This document shows positions 45,848 through 55,608 of a DNA stretch of 64,000 bases, one piece after another. The DNA lies in contig JADJUC010000030.1 of assembly GCA_016710885.1 (NCBI GenBank), forward strand, positions 1-64,000, read 5' to 3'. The stretch's first letter is position 1, and the number at the start of each line of letters is the position of its first letter. The translations under genes and the position numbers were made by a program. The DNA comes from Candidatus Proximibacter danicus. Its GTDB lineage: Bacteria > Pseudomonadota > Gammaproteobacteria > Burkholderiales > Rhodocyclaceae. The notes beneath the pieces were generated by a model. The model was given only the letters and a program-made list of their open reading frames with translations. It searched no databases and was not told where the DNA came from.

Positions 45848-48742
45848 ATGAGTACCGTTGCCAAACAGCTGTCCCTATCAAACGTTCCTGACGCACCGGA
45901 AGTCGGTCCGCTGCCCGAGCAGGAAATCTCCATTGAAGTGCTGGTCGAGAAGTATGCCAAGGGCAGCGAAACGAGCGTCCATGACGTGCGTCGTCGCGTT
46001 GCGCTGGCGCTGGCCGCCAACGAGGAAGAGAAGAACCGCCCGCACTGGGAAGCCAAGTTCCTGTGGGCGCAGGAAAACGGCTTTGTGCCGGCCGGCCGCA
46101 TCAACTCCGCCGCCGGCACCGACCTTGCCGCCACGCTGATCAACTGCTTTGTGCAACCGGTGGGCGACTCGATTGTCGAGACCGTCGACGGCAAGCCCGG
46201 CATCTACACCGCGCTGGCGCAGGCTGCCGAAACCATGCGTCGCGGTGGCGGCGTCGGCTATGACTTCTCGTCGATCCGCCCGGTGGGCGCACTGGTCAAG
46301 GGCACGCACTCGCGCGCCTCCGGCCCGGTCTCCTACATGCGCGTGTTCGACCGCTCGTGCGAAACCGTCGAATCGGCCGGCGCCCGCCGCGGCGCCCAGA
46401 TGGGTGTGCTGCGCTGCGACCATCCGGACATCGAAGAATTCATCCACGCCAAGGACAACGGCGACCTGACCAACTTCAACATCTCGATCGGCGTGACCGA
46501 TGCCTTCATGCAGGCCGTCGAAACCGATGCCGAAGTCGAGCTGACGCACCGTGCCGAACCGAATGTGGACATGAAGGCCTCCGGCGCCTACCAGCGCGAA
46601 GACAGCCTGTTGGTTTATCGCAAGGTGCGCGCCCGCGCCCTGTGGGACCAAGTGATGAAGTCCACCTACGACCATGCCGAGCCGGGCATCCTGTTCCTTG
46701 ATCGCATGAACAAGGACAACAACCTCAACTACTGCGAGCTGATCGAGGCCACCAACCCCTGCGCCGAACAACCGCTGCCGCCGTACGGCTGCTGCTGCCT
46801 GGGCTCGATCAACCTGACCCTGTTCGTGAATCATCCGTTCACCGACCAGGCCAGCTTCGATTTCGACACTTTCGCCGAAGTGGTCAAGGTCTCCACCCGC
46901 ATGCTCGACAACGTGCTCGACGTCACCGCCTGGCCGCTCGATCGCCAGCGTGAAGAAGCCGCCAACAAGCGCCGCGTCGGCCTCGGCTACACCGGTTTGG
47001 GCGACGCCCTGTGCATGCTGCGCCTGCGCTATGACCGTCCGGAAGCCCGCGCCATGGCCGCCCAGATCTCGGAGCACATGCGCGACACCGCCTACCTCGC
47101 TTCGGTCGATCTGGCCAAGGAGCGCGGCGCCTTCCCGCTGTTCAACGCCGAGCTGTATCTCTCCGGCGGCAACTTCGCCTCGCGCCTGCCGACCGACGTG
47201 AAGGCAGAGATCCGCAAGCATGGCCTGCGCAACTCGCACCTGCTGTCGATCGCCCCTACCGGCACCATCTCGCTGGCCTTCGCCGACAACGCCTCGAACG
47301 GTATCGAGCCGCCCTTCTCCTGGACCTACAACCGCAAGAAGCGCATGCAGGACGGCACGCTCAAGGAATACTCGGTCGAGGACTACGCCTGGCGCCTCTA
47401 CAAGCACCTCGGCGGCGACGTCGAGAAGCTGCCCGACTACTTCGTGACGGCGCTGGAAATCTCGGCGCAGGCGCACGAGGAAATGGTCGCCGCCGTTGCC
47501 CCGAGCATCGACACCTCGATCTCGAAGACGGTGAACGTACCGGCCGACTACCCCTACGAGGAATTCCAGGATCTCTACATGACGGCCTGGAAATCGGGCC
47601 TCAAGGGTCTGGCCACCTACCGCCCGAACAGCGTGCTCGGTTCCGTACTCTCTGTCGAGCCGACCAAGACCGAAGCGCAGGAAGCCGCCAAGGCTCCGCA
47701 GGACTTCGTTACCGGCGATGCCAACCGCCGCCTGCGCATCCAGAACCTGCCCGCACCGGTGCTCTCCAGCCTGCGCTGGCCCGGCCGCCCGAGCCTGCCG
47801 GAAGGCAACCTGGCCTGGACCTACATGATCGACCACCCGCAGGGCAAGTTCGCCCTCTTCGTCGGCCATGTCGAACAGGAAGGCGCCAACTGGCCGTTCG
47901 AGGTATGGGTCAACGGCCCGGCCCAGCCGCGCGGCCTCGGCGCCGTCGCCAAGACGCTCTCGATGGACATGCGCGCCAACGACCGTGCCTGGCTCGAACT
48001 CAAGCTCGAATCGCTGGCCAAGACGCCGGAAGGCGAAGGCTTCGTCATGGCTTTCCCGCCGCACGGCGAGCACAAGCAGATGCCGGGCGTGGTTGCCGCC
48101 ATGGCCCAGTTGATCCACCACCGCGTTGAACAGATCGGCGGCTTCAAGCAGGAAGGCCCGACGCCGGTGCTCGACGCGCTGTTCAGCCTGAAGGAACCGA
48201 AGACCGGCACCGACGGCACGCTCTCCTGGACGGTGGACATCTTCAACCCGGCCACCGGCGAAGACTTCGTGCTCGGCCTCAAGGAAATCACCCTGCCGGA
48301 CGGCGTTACCCGCCCCTACTCGGTGTGGCTTTCGGGCAACTACCCGCGCGCACTGGACGGCCTGACCAAGCTCCTGTCGCTCGACATGCGCGTGGTCGAC
48401 CCGGCCTGGATCGGCATGAAGCTCCGCAAGCTGCTGGACTACCCGGAGCCGCTGGGCGACTTCATGGCCTTCATGCCCGGCACCCGCAAGCAGGCCAACT
48501 ACCCGTCGACGGTGGCCTATCTCGCCCACCTCGTCATCCACCGCTATGCCATGCTCGGCATCCTTGACGAAAACGGTTTCCCGGTGCAGCAGATGGGCAT
48601 TCTGGAAGCGCCGGAGGAAACTTCCAACAGCGTCCGCCCAACCCAGGGCAAGCTGTGCGGTGAGTGCGGCAACACCACGGTGATCCGCAAGGATGGCTGT
48701 GACTTCTGTACCGCCTGCGGTGCGGTGGGAACCTGCGGCTAA
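45848..48742 (+). CDS. nrdJ: adenosylcobalamin-dependent (class II) ribonucleotide reductase
   Basis: This is a 964-residue class II ribonucleotide reductase, which makes deoxyribonucleotides with or without oxygen using coenzyme B12. Motifs: GRINSAAGTDLAATLINCFV, MRRGGGVGYDFSSIRPVG, catalytic NPCAEQPLPPYGCCCLGSIN, NKRRVGLGYTGLGDALCM, IAPTGTISLAFADNASNGIE, and PADYPYEEFQDLYMTAWKSG with LKGLATYRPN. After the reductase core, residues about 640-930 contain two similar repeats (SLRWPGRPSLPEG... and DGTLSWTVDIFNPATGE... each leading to LS[ML]DMR), a C-terminal domain found in long NrdJ forms. The end CGECGNTTVIRKDGCDFCTA is a Cys-rich (zinc or thiol-relay) tail. ATG 45848 follows AGGATGAG. Two NrdR boxes precede it and a strong terminator follows. 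Confidence 0.95.
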   Translation: MSTVAKQLSLSNVPDAPEVGPLPEQEISIEVLVEKYAKGSETSVHDVRRRVALALAANEEEKNRPHWEAKFLWAQENGFVPAGRINSAAGTDLAATLINCFVQPVGDSIVETVDGKPGIYTALAQAAETMRRGGGVGYDFSSIRPVGALVKGTHSRASGPVSYMRVFDRSCETVESAGARRGAQMGVLRCDHPDIEEFIHAKDNGDLTNFNISIGVTDAFMQAVETDAEVELTHRAEPNVDMKASGAYQREDSLLVYRKVRARALWDQVMKSTYDHAEPGILFLDRMNKDNNLNYCELIEATNPCAEQPLPPYGCCCLGSINLTLFVNHPFTDQASFDFDTFAEVVKVSTRMLDNVLDVTAWPLDRQREEAANKRRVGLGYTGLGDALCMLRLRYDRPEARAMAAQISEHMRDTAYLASVDLAKERGAFPLFNAELYLSGGNFASRLPTDVKAEIRKHGLRNSHLLSIAPTGTISLAFADNASNGIEPPFSWTYNRKKRMQDGTLKEYSVEDYAWRLYKHLGGDVEKLPDYFVTALEISAQAHEEMVAAVAPSIDTSISKTVNVPADYPYEEFQDLYMTAWKSGLKGLATYRPNSVLGSVLSVEPTKTEAQEAAKAPQDFVTGDANRRLRIQNLPAPVLSSLRWPGRPSLPEGNLAWTYMIDHPQGKFALFVGHVEQEGANWPFEVWVNGPAQPRGLGAVAKTLSMDMRANDRAWLELKLESLAKTPEGEGFVMAFPPHGEHKQMPGVVAAMAQLIHHRVEQIGGFKQEGPTPVLDALFSLKEPKTGTDGTLSWTVDIFNPATGEDFVLGLKEITLPDGVTRPYSVWLSGNYPRALDGLTKLLSLDMRVVDPAWIGMKLRKLLDYPEPLGDFMAFMPGTRKQANYPSTVAYLAHLVIHRYAMLGILDENGFPVQQMGILEAPEETSNSVRPTQGKLCGECGNTTVIRKDGCDFCTACGAVGTCG

Positions 48743-48764
48743 ACGTCCTCTCCTGTAGAACAAA

Positions 48765-48802
48765 AACAGCGGGGTGCCTCAGAGGGCACCCCGCTGTTTT
48801 TT
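48765..48802 (+). terminator. Rho-independent terminator after nrdJ
   Basis: AACAGCGGGGTGCC (48765-48778) pairs with GGCACCCCGCTGTT (48785-48798) and is followed by TTTT. The A-run on the other side makes it potentially bidirectional for the convergent Nudix gene. Confidence 0.9.
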
Positions 48803-48858
48803 AACGCGAGATTGGGCTATAGGCGCTGGTTAGGCTCGCAGAGGGCCTTCAGGCCAGA

Positions 48859-49410
48859 CTACGCCCAGACACCAGAAAGAATTTTCTCCGCCCAAAAAAG
48901 TGCCGTGATGGTCTTGGCATCAGTGATGCGCCCGTCGCGTACAGCCAAAATCGCTTCACCAAGAGGAAGCGTCAGCACGTCAAGAAATTCGTTGTGATCG
49001 AGTGACGGCTCGGCAACCTTGCGCAGCCCCCGTGCGAGAAAAATTTCGATTCGCTCGTTTGAGTATCCGATACAGGGATGCATGACGCCGAGATGGCTCC
49101 AACTGTCGGCGACATAGCCGGTTTCCTCCAGGAGCTCCCGGCGGGCGGTAGTTTCGATAGCTTCGCCTGCATCAATTTTTCCGGCAGGAAGCTCGAGAAA
49201 ATCGCGCTGCAAGGGATAGCGGAACTGATTTTCGAAAAGCAAGCTGCCGTCGTCGAGCACAGGTACGATCACCACCGCGCCCGGATGGACGATATATTCG
49301 CGAATGCTTTCGCCACCATCAGGCAGGCGTACGCGGTCTTTGCGGACATCAAGCAGCACGCCGTGAAATACCTGCTCGCTGTCGAGCTTCTCTTCATGAA
49401 GATGGGTCAT
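48859..49410 (-). CDS. nudF: Nudix hydrolase, ADP-ribose pyrophosphatase type
   Basis: This is a 183-residue Nudix protein. The Nudix box GKIDAGEAIETTARRELLEE followed by TGY is complete and binds the catalytic Mg2+. YIVHPGAVVIVPVLDDGSLL and QFRYPLQRDFLELPAGKID match ADP-ribose pyrophosphatases, with the downstream Pro at PCIGYSNERIEIFLA typical of that group. It converges on nrdJ and lies downstream of the nuo operon on the same strand, separated by a terminator. Confidence 0.88.
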   Translation of the reverse strand: MTHLHEEKLDSEQVFHGVLLDVRKDRVRLPDGGESIREYIVHPGAVVIVPVLDDGSLLFENQFRYPLQRDFLELPAGKIDAGEAIETTARRELLEETGYVADSWSHLGVMHPCIGYSNERIEIFLARGLRKVAEPSLDHNEFLDVLTLPLGEAILAVRDGRITDAKTITALFWAEKILSGVWA

Positions 49411-49430
49411 GCATTCCCTCCGGAAACAAT

Positions 49431-49453
49431 GAGGCCCGCGCGGGGCGGGCCTC
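49431..49453 (-). terminator. terminator-like hairpin after nuoN
   Basis: GAGGCCCGC and GCGGGCCTC at 49431-49453 form a perfect GC-rich stem about 25 bases after the nuoN stop. On the minus strand it is followed by ATTGTTTCC, a weak T-tract. Confidence 0.65.
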
Positions 49454-49477
49454 GTTCATGCAAGCTGGCGGCGACGA

Positions 49478-50965
49478 TCAGAGCGAGCGTAGCAGCGAGT
49501 AGGCGCAGAGCGACATCAAGGCTTGCGGGAAAATGCCGAGAACGGCAACCGCCAGACCATTGGCCGACATCAGCAGTTTGATGTCGAACGGGGCATCGAT
49601 CGGCGACGTATCGGTCGGTTCATCGAAGTACATCAGCTTGACCACGCGCAAATAGTAGTAAGCACCGATCAGCGAGAAGATCACTGCCGCAATCGCCAGC
49701 CACATGTAGCCGGCAGCAACGACGGCCTGCAGGACCGAGAGCTTGGCGAAGAAGCCGACAAAGAAGGGGACGCCCGCCATCGAGAACATGAGCATCATCA
49801 TGATCGCTGCAAACCACGGGCTGCGCTTGTTGAGGCCTTTGAAGTCATCAAGCTGGTCAGATTCAAACCCCGAACGGGCGAGCAGCAGGATCATGCCGAA
49901 GGTGCCGGCGCTGGTGATCACGTAGGTAACGACGTAGAACATTGCCGAGCTGTAGGCATTCAATGCGTATCGTGCATCGCCGCCGACGACCCCGGTCACG
50001 ATGCCGAGCAGCATGAAGCCCATGTGCGAAATGGCGGAATAGGCGAGCATGCGCTTGAGGTTGGTCTGGGCGATAGCGGCCAGATTGCCTATCGCCATCG
50101 ACAGGACCGAGAGGATGATCAGCATTTGCTGCCAATCGACCGCCAGCACGATCAGGCCATTGACCAGCATGCGCATGACGATGGCGAAGGCGGCCAGCTT
50201 CGGTGCCGAACCGATCAAGAGCGTTACCGCTGTCGGGGCGCCATGATAGACGTCCGGGATCCACATATGGAACGGTACGACACCCAGCTTGAAGGCAATG
50301 CCGGCAACCAGGAACACCAGACCCAGCGTCAGCACGGTCTTGTTGGCAACCCCCATCGCGAGGCGTTCTGCAACGCCGGTGATTTCCAGTGTGCCGGTAG
50401 CGCCGTAGATCATCGACATGCCGTAGAGCAGCAGACCGGATGCCAGCGCACCCAGGACAAAGTATTTCATCGCGGCTTCGGTGGCCTGCACCGAATCGCG
50501 ATTCAGCGCGACCATCGCATAGAGCGAGAGCGACAAGAGTTCAAGCCCCAGATAAACGGTGACGAAGTGATTCGCCGAAATCATCACCATCATGCCGAGT
50601 GTTGCGAACAGCGTCAGCGCAAAGAACTCGCCGGTTGCATGCGGGGCCCGCTCGAGCATGTAGGCGCGAGAATAGAACATCACTACCAGTACGGTCAGGT
50701 ACAGCAGGAGCTTGAGGAAGTCGGCCATCAGGTCGTCCACAAACATGTTGCTGAAGGTGTAGGTAATTTCTGCGCTGCTGGTGGCGAACGTGATGAACAC
50801 GCAACACAGCAAGGTCACCTGGGTAAGCACGAAGGTCATCGTGCGCTTCGGGTTCTTGCTGAATACATCAATCAGGAGGATGGCACAGGCCATCACCAGG
50901 AGAAAAATCTCCGCAGCAGCCGGGCGCAGGTCCGGCAGTACGAAACTCATTTCGGCAAGCGTCAT
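49478..50965 (-). CDS. nuoN: NADH-quinone oxidoreductase subunit N
   Basis: This is a 495-residue antiporter-like membrane subunit of complex I with about 14 helices. YLGLELLSLSLYAMVALNRD (with the conserved Glu), GVVPFHMWIPDVYHGAPTAV and LKRMLAYSAISHMGFMLLGI are the proton-channel signatures. It is the last gene of the nuo operon, 12 bases after nuoM. Confidence 0.95.
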   Translation of the reverse strand: MTLAEMSFVLPDLRPAAAEIFLLVMACAILLIDVFSKNPKRTMTFVLTQVTLLCCVFITFATSSAEITYTFSNMFVDDLMADFLKLLLYLTVLVVMFYSRAYMLERAPHATGEFFALTLFATLGMMVMISANHFVTVYLGLELLSLSLYAMVALNRDSVQATEAAMKYFVLGALASGLLLYGMSMIYGATGTLEITGVAERLAMGVANKTVLTLGLVFLVAGIAFKLGVVPFHMWIPDVYHGAPTAVTLLIGSAPKLAAFAIVMRMLVNGLIVLAVDWQQMLIILSVLSMAIGNLAAIAQTNLKRMLAYSAISHMGFMLLGIVTGVVGGDARYALNAYSSAMFYVVTYVITSAGTFGMILLLARSGFESDQLDDFKGLNKRSPWFAAIMMMLMFSMAGVPFFVGFFAKLSVLQAVVAAGYMWLAIAAVIFSLIGAYYYLRVVKLMYFDEPTDTSPIDAPFDIKLLMSANGLAVAVLGIFPQALMSLCAYSLLRSL

Positions 50966-50977
50966 ATCGATATCCGA

Positions 50978-52461
50978 TTATTGGATCTTGGTCACGGCCA
51001 CGTGACGCAACAGTTCATTGACGGAGGCATGCATGACCTCGGTAAAGGGCAAGGGGTAGATACCCATATAAAGCGTACCGGCAGCCAGCAGGGCAAGAAT
51101 CAGGAACTCGCGACCGGAGATGTCTTCCATCTCTTCCACGTGGTGATTGGTGACATCGCCAAAACGACGCGCTTGTACATCCACAGCGAGTAGGCAGCAC
51201 CGACGATCATGGTCGTGGCAGCCGCAAAAGCCACCCAGAAGTTGTAGCTGACAGCCCCCAGGATCACCATGAACTCGCCGACGAAGCCGGAGGTCGCCGG
51301 CAGGCCGGCGTTGGCCATGGTGAAGAGCATGAAGAAGGCGGCAAACTTCGGCATCTTGTTCACCACACCGCCGTAATCAGCGATCTGACGCGAATGGACA
51401 CGGTCGTACATGACGCCAATCGAGAAGAACATGGCGCCCGAAACAAAACCGTGCGAAATCATCTGCACCAGCGCACCTTCGATACCCATGGCGTTGAACA
51501 TGAAGAAGCCGAGTGTAACGAAGCCCATGTGCGCAACCGACGAGTAGGCCACCAGCTTCTTCATGTCGTCCTGCACCAGGGCGACGAAGCCGATATAGAC
51601 GATGGCGATCAGCGACAGGGCGATGACCAGACCGCCAAGCTCATGCGAGGCATCCGGGGTGATCGGCAGCGAGAAGCGCAGGAAGCCGTAGGCACCGAGC
51701 TTGAGGCCGATGGCCGCCAGCACGATCGAACCTCCCGTTGGCGCCTCGACGTGGGCGTCCGGCAACCAGGTATGCACCGGCCACATCGGCACCTTGACGG
51801 CAAAAGCGATCAGGAAGGCGAGGAATATCCATATCTGGGCCCCCATCGGGATCGGCATCTGGTGCCAGTCGAGGATGGAGAAGCTGCCACCGGAGTTGAT
51901 GAACAGGTAGAGCTGGGCAACCAGAAAAAGCAGCGAACCGGCCAGCGTGTAGAGGAAGAACTTGAAGGCGGCATAAACGCGGTTCGGTCCGCCCCAGACG
52001 CCGATGATCAGGTAGAGCGGGATCAGTGACGCTTCAAAGAACACGTAGAACAGCATGCCGTCGAGTGAGGTGAAGATGCCGTTCATCAGACCCGACATGA
52101 TCAGGAAGGCCGCGTTGTACTGGGCCACCTTCTGCTCGATCACCTTCCAGCCAGCGAGCACCACGATGATGGTGATGAAGCTGTTGAGGATCACGAAGAG
52201 CATCGAAATGCCATCAACCCCCAGGTGGTAATTGATGTTGAAGCGCGGCACCCATGGCGCAAGTTCGACAAACTGCATGGCAGGCGTCGTCAGATCGAAG
52301 CCCGCCCAGAGGGGAATCGTCACCAGACAGCCGACGACAGCACCGGCCAGGGCCAGCATGCGAGCCAGGGGCGCGTTGCGGTCCGAGCCAGTGGCCAGCG
52401 TCAGCAGGCCAGCAAGGATCGGGATCCAGATCGCGAGGGATAGAAGCGGGTAGCCAGACAT
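50978..52461 (-). CDS. nuoM: NADH-quinone oxidoreductase subunit M (one single-base frame break)
   Basis: This antiporter-like proton-pumping subunit has about 494 residues. ATG 52461 (SGYPLLSLAIWIPI). Signatures: NYHLGVDGISMLFVILNSF, MLFYVFFEASLIPLYLIIGV, KVPMWPVHTWLPDAHVEAP and MKKLVAYSSVAHMGFVTLGF. The last about 60 residues (FGDVTNHHVEEMEDISGRE to ELLRHVAVTKIQ) are in another frame. Restoring one base in the A4 run at 51161-51164 joins YKRVVFGDVTN, the normal sequence. Probably functional. Confidence 0.93.
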
Positions 52462-52484
52462 ATCGTTCCCAGTTTCGTTCTTTT

Positions 52485-54605
52485 TTAGGCGCGGACAACC
52501 CAGAGGGTCATGAGCACGACCAGACCAATGATCATGGTGAAGGCGTAGCTGTAAATGTGACCCGTCTGGAAGCAACGAACCGCCGAGGCAACCCAGCCAA
52601 CCAGGCGGGCCGAGCCGTTGATGGTGCCGTCAATGACGGCGACATCGCCGCCCTTCCACAAGCCCTTGCCAAGCATGCGTGCGCCGCCGGCAAAGAAGGC
52701 TTCGTTGAACTTGTCGAAGTAGTACTTGTTGTCGAGGACGGTATACAGCCACTCGAAGCGGGCCTTGATGGCAGCAGGAATGTCCGGGCGCTTCATGTAG
52801 AAGAACCACGACAGCGCAACGCCGGAGAGTGCCAGCCAGAACGGCGCCGTCGAGAAGGCATGCATGGCCATGGCGGCAGCGCCATGGAAATGGGTGGCAA
52901 ATTCAGCCATGGCCGGGTGGGCGGCATTGTCGATGAAGATCACCGGAATTCCGTTCGTCCCCGGGATGGTCATCTTGAAGTAATCGCCGAAGACCAGCGG
53001 GCCGACACCGATGAAACCGATGATCACCGACGGAATGGCCAGCAGGACGAGCGGTAGCGTAACGACCCAGGGCGACTCGTGCGGCTTCTGACCCGGAGCA
53101 AGCCCATGGTGGTGGTCGTGCGAAACTTCTTCATCGTCATGGTCGCCGTCGTGGTCGCCATGTCCGGCATGGTCATCATGGGCCGACTTGGTGTGAGCGG
53201 CGGCGTCATGCGCAGCGTGGCCGTGGTCATCATGCGCCTTGCCGAAGCGTTCCTCGCCGTGGAAGACGAGGAAATACATGCGGAAAGAGTAGAAAGCGGT
53301 GACGAAAACACCGGCCATGACGGCAAAATAGGCGAAGCCTGAACCCGGAATGTTTGAGAATTTAACGGCCTCGATGATCGAGTCCTTTGAGTAGAAACCG
53401 GCGAACAGCGGTGTACCGATCAGGGCCAGCGAGCCGATCAGCGAGGTGATCCAGGTGATCGGCATGTACTTGCGCAGGCCACCCATATTGCGGATGTCCT
53501 GATCGTGGTGCATACCGATGATGACCGAACCGGCGCCAAGGAACAGCAAGGCCTTGAAGAAGGCGTGCGTCATCAGGTGGAAGATCGCCACGGAGTAGGC
53601 CGAGGCACCGAGTGCGACCGTCATGTAGCCAAGCTGCGACAACGTGGAGTAGGCGACGACGCGCTTGATGTCGTTCTGGATGATGCCCAGAAAACCCATG
53701 AACAGTGCAGTGATCGAACCAATGACGATGACGAAGGACAGCGCCGTCGTCGACAGTTCGAACAGCGGCGACATGCGCGCCACCATGAAGATGCCGGCGG
53801 TAACCATTGTTGCCGCGTGGATCAGTGCGGAGATCGGCGTCGGGCCTTCCATCGAATCCGGCAGCCAGACGTGCAGCGGTACCTGTGCCGACTTGCCCAT
53901 CGCACCGATGAACAGCAGGATGCAGGTGACGGTCATCAGCGACCATTCCGAGGAACCCCAGATGTTGATCGTGACATTCGCGAACTCAGGCGCTTTCTGG
54001 AAGACCGTTGCGTAGTCGAGCGAACCGAAGTGCGCCAGGACCAGGCCGATACCCAGGATGAAGCCGAAGTCGCCAACACGGTTGACCAGGAAGGCTTTCA
54101 TGTTGGCGAAAATTGCCGTCGGGCGGGTGTACCAGAAACCGATCAGCAGGTAGGAGACGAGGCCCACCGCTTCCCAGCCGAAGAAGAGCTGCATGAAGTT
54201 GTTGCTCATCACCAGCATCAACATCGAGAAGGTGAACAACGAGATGTAGCTGAAGAAACGGTTGTAGCCCGGGTCTTCCTGCATGTAGCCGATGGTATAG
54301 ATATGCACCATCAGCGACACCGAGGTGACGACGAGCATCATGGTCACGGTCAGCGAATCAATCAGGAAACCCACTTCAAATTTGTAATCGCCCGACGTCA
54401 GCCATTGATAGACGGCACCGTTGAAAGTATTGCCGGCCATCACATCCTTGAAGATGACGATGGACGTGATGAAAGCGATGGCCACACCGGCGATGGTTGC
54501 TGTGTGCGCAACCCAGCGCGGGATGATGCGGCAGAACAGGCCGGCAATGATGGCACCAACGAGCGGCGCCATGGGGACCAGCAGATAGAGGCTCTTCATG
54601 TCCAT
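52485..54605 (-). CDS. nuoL: NADH-quinone oxidoreductase subunit L with His/Asp-rich loop
   Basis: This is a 706-residue antiporter-like subunit with the long lateral helix of complex I. Signatures: FLIDSLTVTMMLVVTSVSLM, FGWEAVGLVSYLLIGFWYTR, KSAQVPLHVWLPDSMEGPTP and IKRVVAYSTLSQLGYMTVAL. Between residues about 445 and 500 there is a loop with 19 or more His among Asp, Ala and Gly (HDDHGHAAHDAAAH, HAGHGDHDGDHDDEE, HDHHHGLAPG). ATG 54605 is used; ATG 54599 is an alternative. It is two bases after nuoK. Confidence 0.94.
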   Translation of the reverse strand: MDMKSLYLLVPMAPLVGAIIAGLFCRIIPRWVAHTATIAGVAIAFITSIVIFKDVMAGNTFNGAVYQWLTSGDYKFEVGFLIDSLTVTMMLVVTSVSLMVHIYTIGYMQEDPGYNRFFSYISLFTFSMLMLVMSNNFMQLFFGWEAVGLVSYLLIGFWYTRPTAIFANMKAFLVNRVGDFGFILGIGLVLAHFGSLDYATVFQKAPEFANVTINIWGSSEWSLMTVTCILLFIGAMGKSAQVPLHVWLPDSMEGPTPISALIHAATMVTAGIFMVARMSPLFELSTTALSFVIVIGSITALFMGFLGIIQNDIKRVVAYSTLSQLGYMTVALGASAYSVAIFHLMTHAFFKALLFLGAGSVIIGMHHDQDIRNMGGLRKYMPITWITSLIGSLALIGTPLFAGFYSKDSIIEAVKFSNIPGSGFAYFAVMAGVFVTAFYSFRMYFLVFHGEERFGKAHDDHGHAAHDAAAHTKSAHDDHAGHGDHDGDHDDEEVSHDHHHGLAPGQKPHESPWVVTLPLVLLAIPSVIIGFIGVGPLVFGDYFKMTIPGTNGIPVIFIDNAAHPAMAEFATHFHGAAAMAMHAFSTAPFWLALSGVALSWFFYMKRPDIPAAIKARFEWLYTVLDNKYYFDKFNEAFFAGGARMLGKGLWKGGDVAVIDGTINGSARLVGWVASAVRCFQTGHIYSYAFTMIIGLVVLMTLWVVRA

Positions 54606-54607
54606 GC

Positions 54608-54913
54608 TTAACCCTTCAGGCTATCCAGATCATCCACATGGATCGTCTGCAGATTGCGGAACAGAACGACCAGGATGGCAAGGCCGATCGCCGATTCGGC
54701 GGCGGCCACAGTGAGGATGAAGAAGACGAACACCTGCCCCGAGAGATCACCGAGATAGTGCGAGAAGGCGACGAAATTCATATTCACCGCCAGCAGCATC
54801 AGCTCGATCGCCATCATCAGGACAATCAGGTTCTTCCGGTTCAGGAAGATGCCCACGACGCCGATCGAAAACAGGATCGCGCCGAGGATCAGGAAATGCG
54901 AGAGTGTCAGCAA
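54608..54913 (-). CDS. nuoK: NADH-quinone oxidoreductase subunit K
   Basis: This is a 101-residue membrane subunit with three helices. LTLSHFLILGAILFSIGVVG, LIVLMMAIELMLLAVNMNFV (conserved Glu) and AAAESAIGLAILVVLFRN are diagnostic. The start codon is TTG at 54913, supported by a strong GGGAGG site seven to ten bases before it and by family length; no ATG fits. Confidence 0.92.
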   Translation of the reverse strand: MLTLSHFLILGAILFSIGVVGIFLNRKNLIVLMMAIELMLLAVNMNFVAFSHYLGDLSGQVFVFFILTVAAAESAIGLAILVVLFRNLQTIHVDDLDSLKG

Positions 54914-54993
54914 GTTGCCTCCCAGTGTTCATCTTGCTGGATCACGCAGCCGTCGTGGCAGCATGATCCGGTTCAGTTTCAATCCAGCCGCCG

Positions 54994-55596
54994 TCAGTCC
55001 TGCTTTTCAGCTGGCATCTGCAGTACGCGAATGCGATCTTTCGCACGAACGCGGACCTGCTCGGCAGGGTCGGTGTATTTGGTTTTCTTCGGGCCCCGGT
55101 AGGTAATCGCAATAGCAGCGACAATCGCCACCAGCAGAATCACCGAGGCAAGCTCGAAGGGATAAACAAAGTCGGTATAGATCAGGCGGCCAAGGTCCTT
55201 GGTATTTGAGGCGCCGGCAACCGCTTGCGGCGCGTCAGTCTCGAGAACACCAAGGTAATTGGCGGCCATCACGGCACCGAGTTCGGCAACCATGACGAGG
55301 CCAACGATCGCACCCAACGGCAGGTAGCTCCAGAAACCTTCGCGGATCCGATCAAGGTTGATGTCGAGCATCATCACCACGAAGAGGAAGAGCACCATCA
55401 CCGCGCCGACATAGACGAGGATGAGCGATATCGCCAGAAACTCGGCCTGCAGCAGCGCCCAGACACCAGCAGCCGAAAAAAAGGCAAGAATCAGGTTGAG
55501 CGCCGCATGTACCGGGTTGCGGGCGGTTATCACGCGCAAGCTGGCAAAGACCAGAATGGCGGACAGAAAGTAGAAAACGGCAGTCTTGAATTCCAT
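54994..55596 (-). CDS. nuoJ: NADH-quinone oxidoreductase subunit J
   Basis: This is a 200-residue subunit with five helices. SLRVITARNPVHAALNLILA, EFLAISLILVYVGAVMVLFL (the pi-bulge helix) and FVVMMLDINLDRIREGFW are typical. The C-terminal tail after the last helix is charged. ATG 55596 is 12 bases after nuoI. There is an 80-base gap to nuoK, the largest in the operon. Confidence 0.93.
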   Translation of the reverse strand: MEFKTAVFYFLSAILVFASLRVITARNPVHAALNLILAFFSAAGVWALLQAEFLAISLILVYVGAVMVLFLFVVMMLDINLDRIREGFWSYLPLGAIVGLVMVAELGAVMAANYLGVLETDAPQAVAGASNTKDLGRLIYTDFVYPFELASVILLVAIVAAIAITYRGPKKTKYTDPAEQVRVRAKDRIRVLQMPAEKQD

Positions 55597-55608
55597 TGTG
55601 CTTTCCCG

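Noticed and set aside
45878..48763. 961-residue open frame antisense to nrdJ
   Set aside because: It mirrors nrdJ codon structure (GC-rich third positions leave the antisense frame open), has no family resemblance and no ribosome-binding site.
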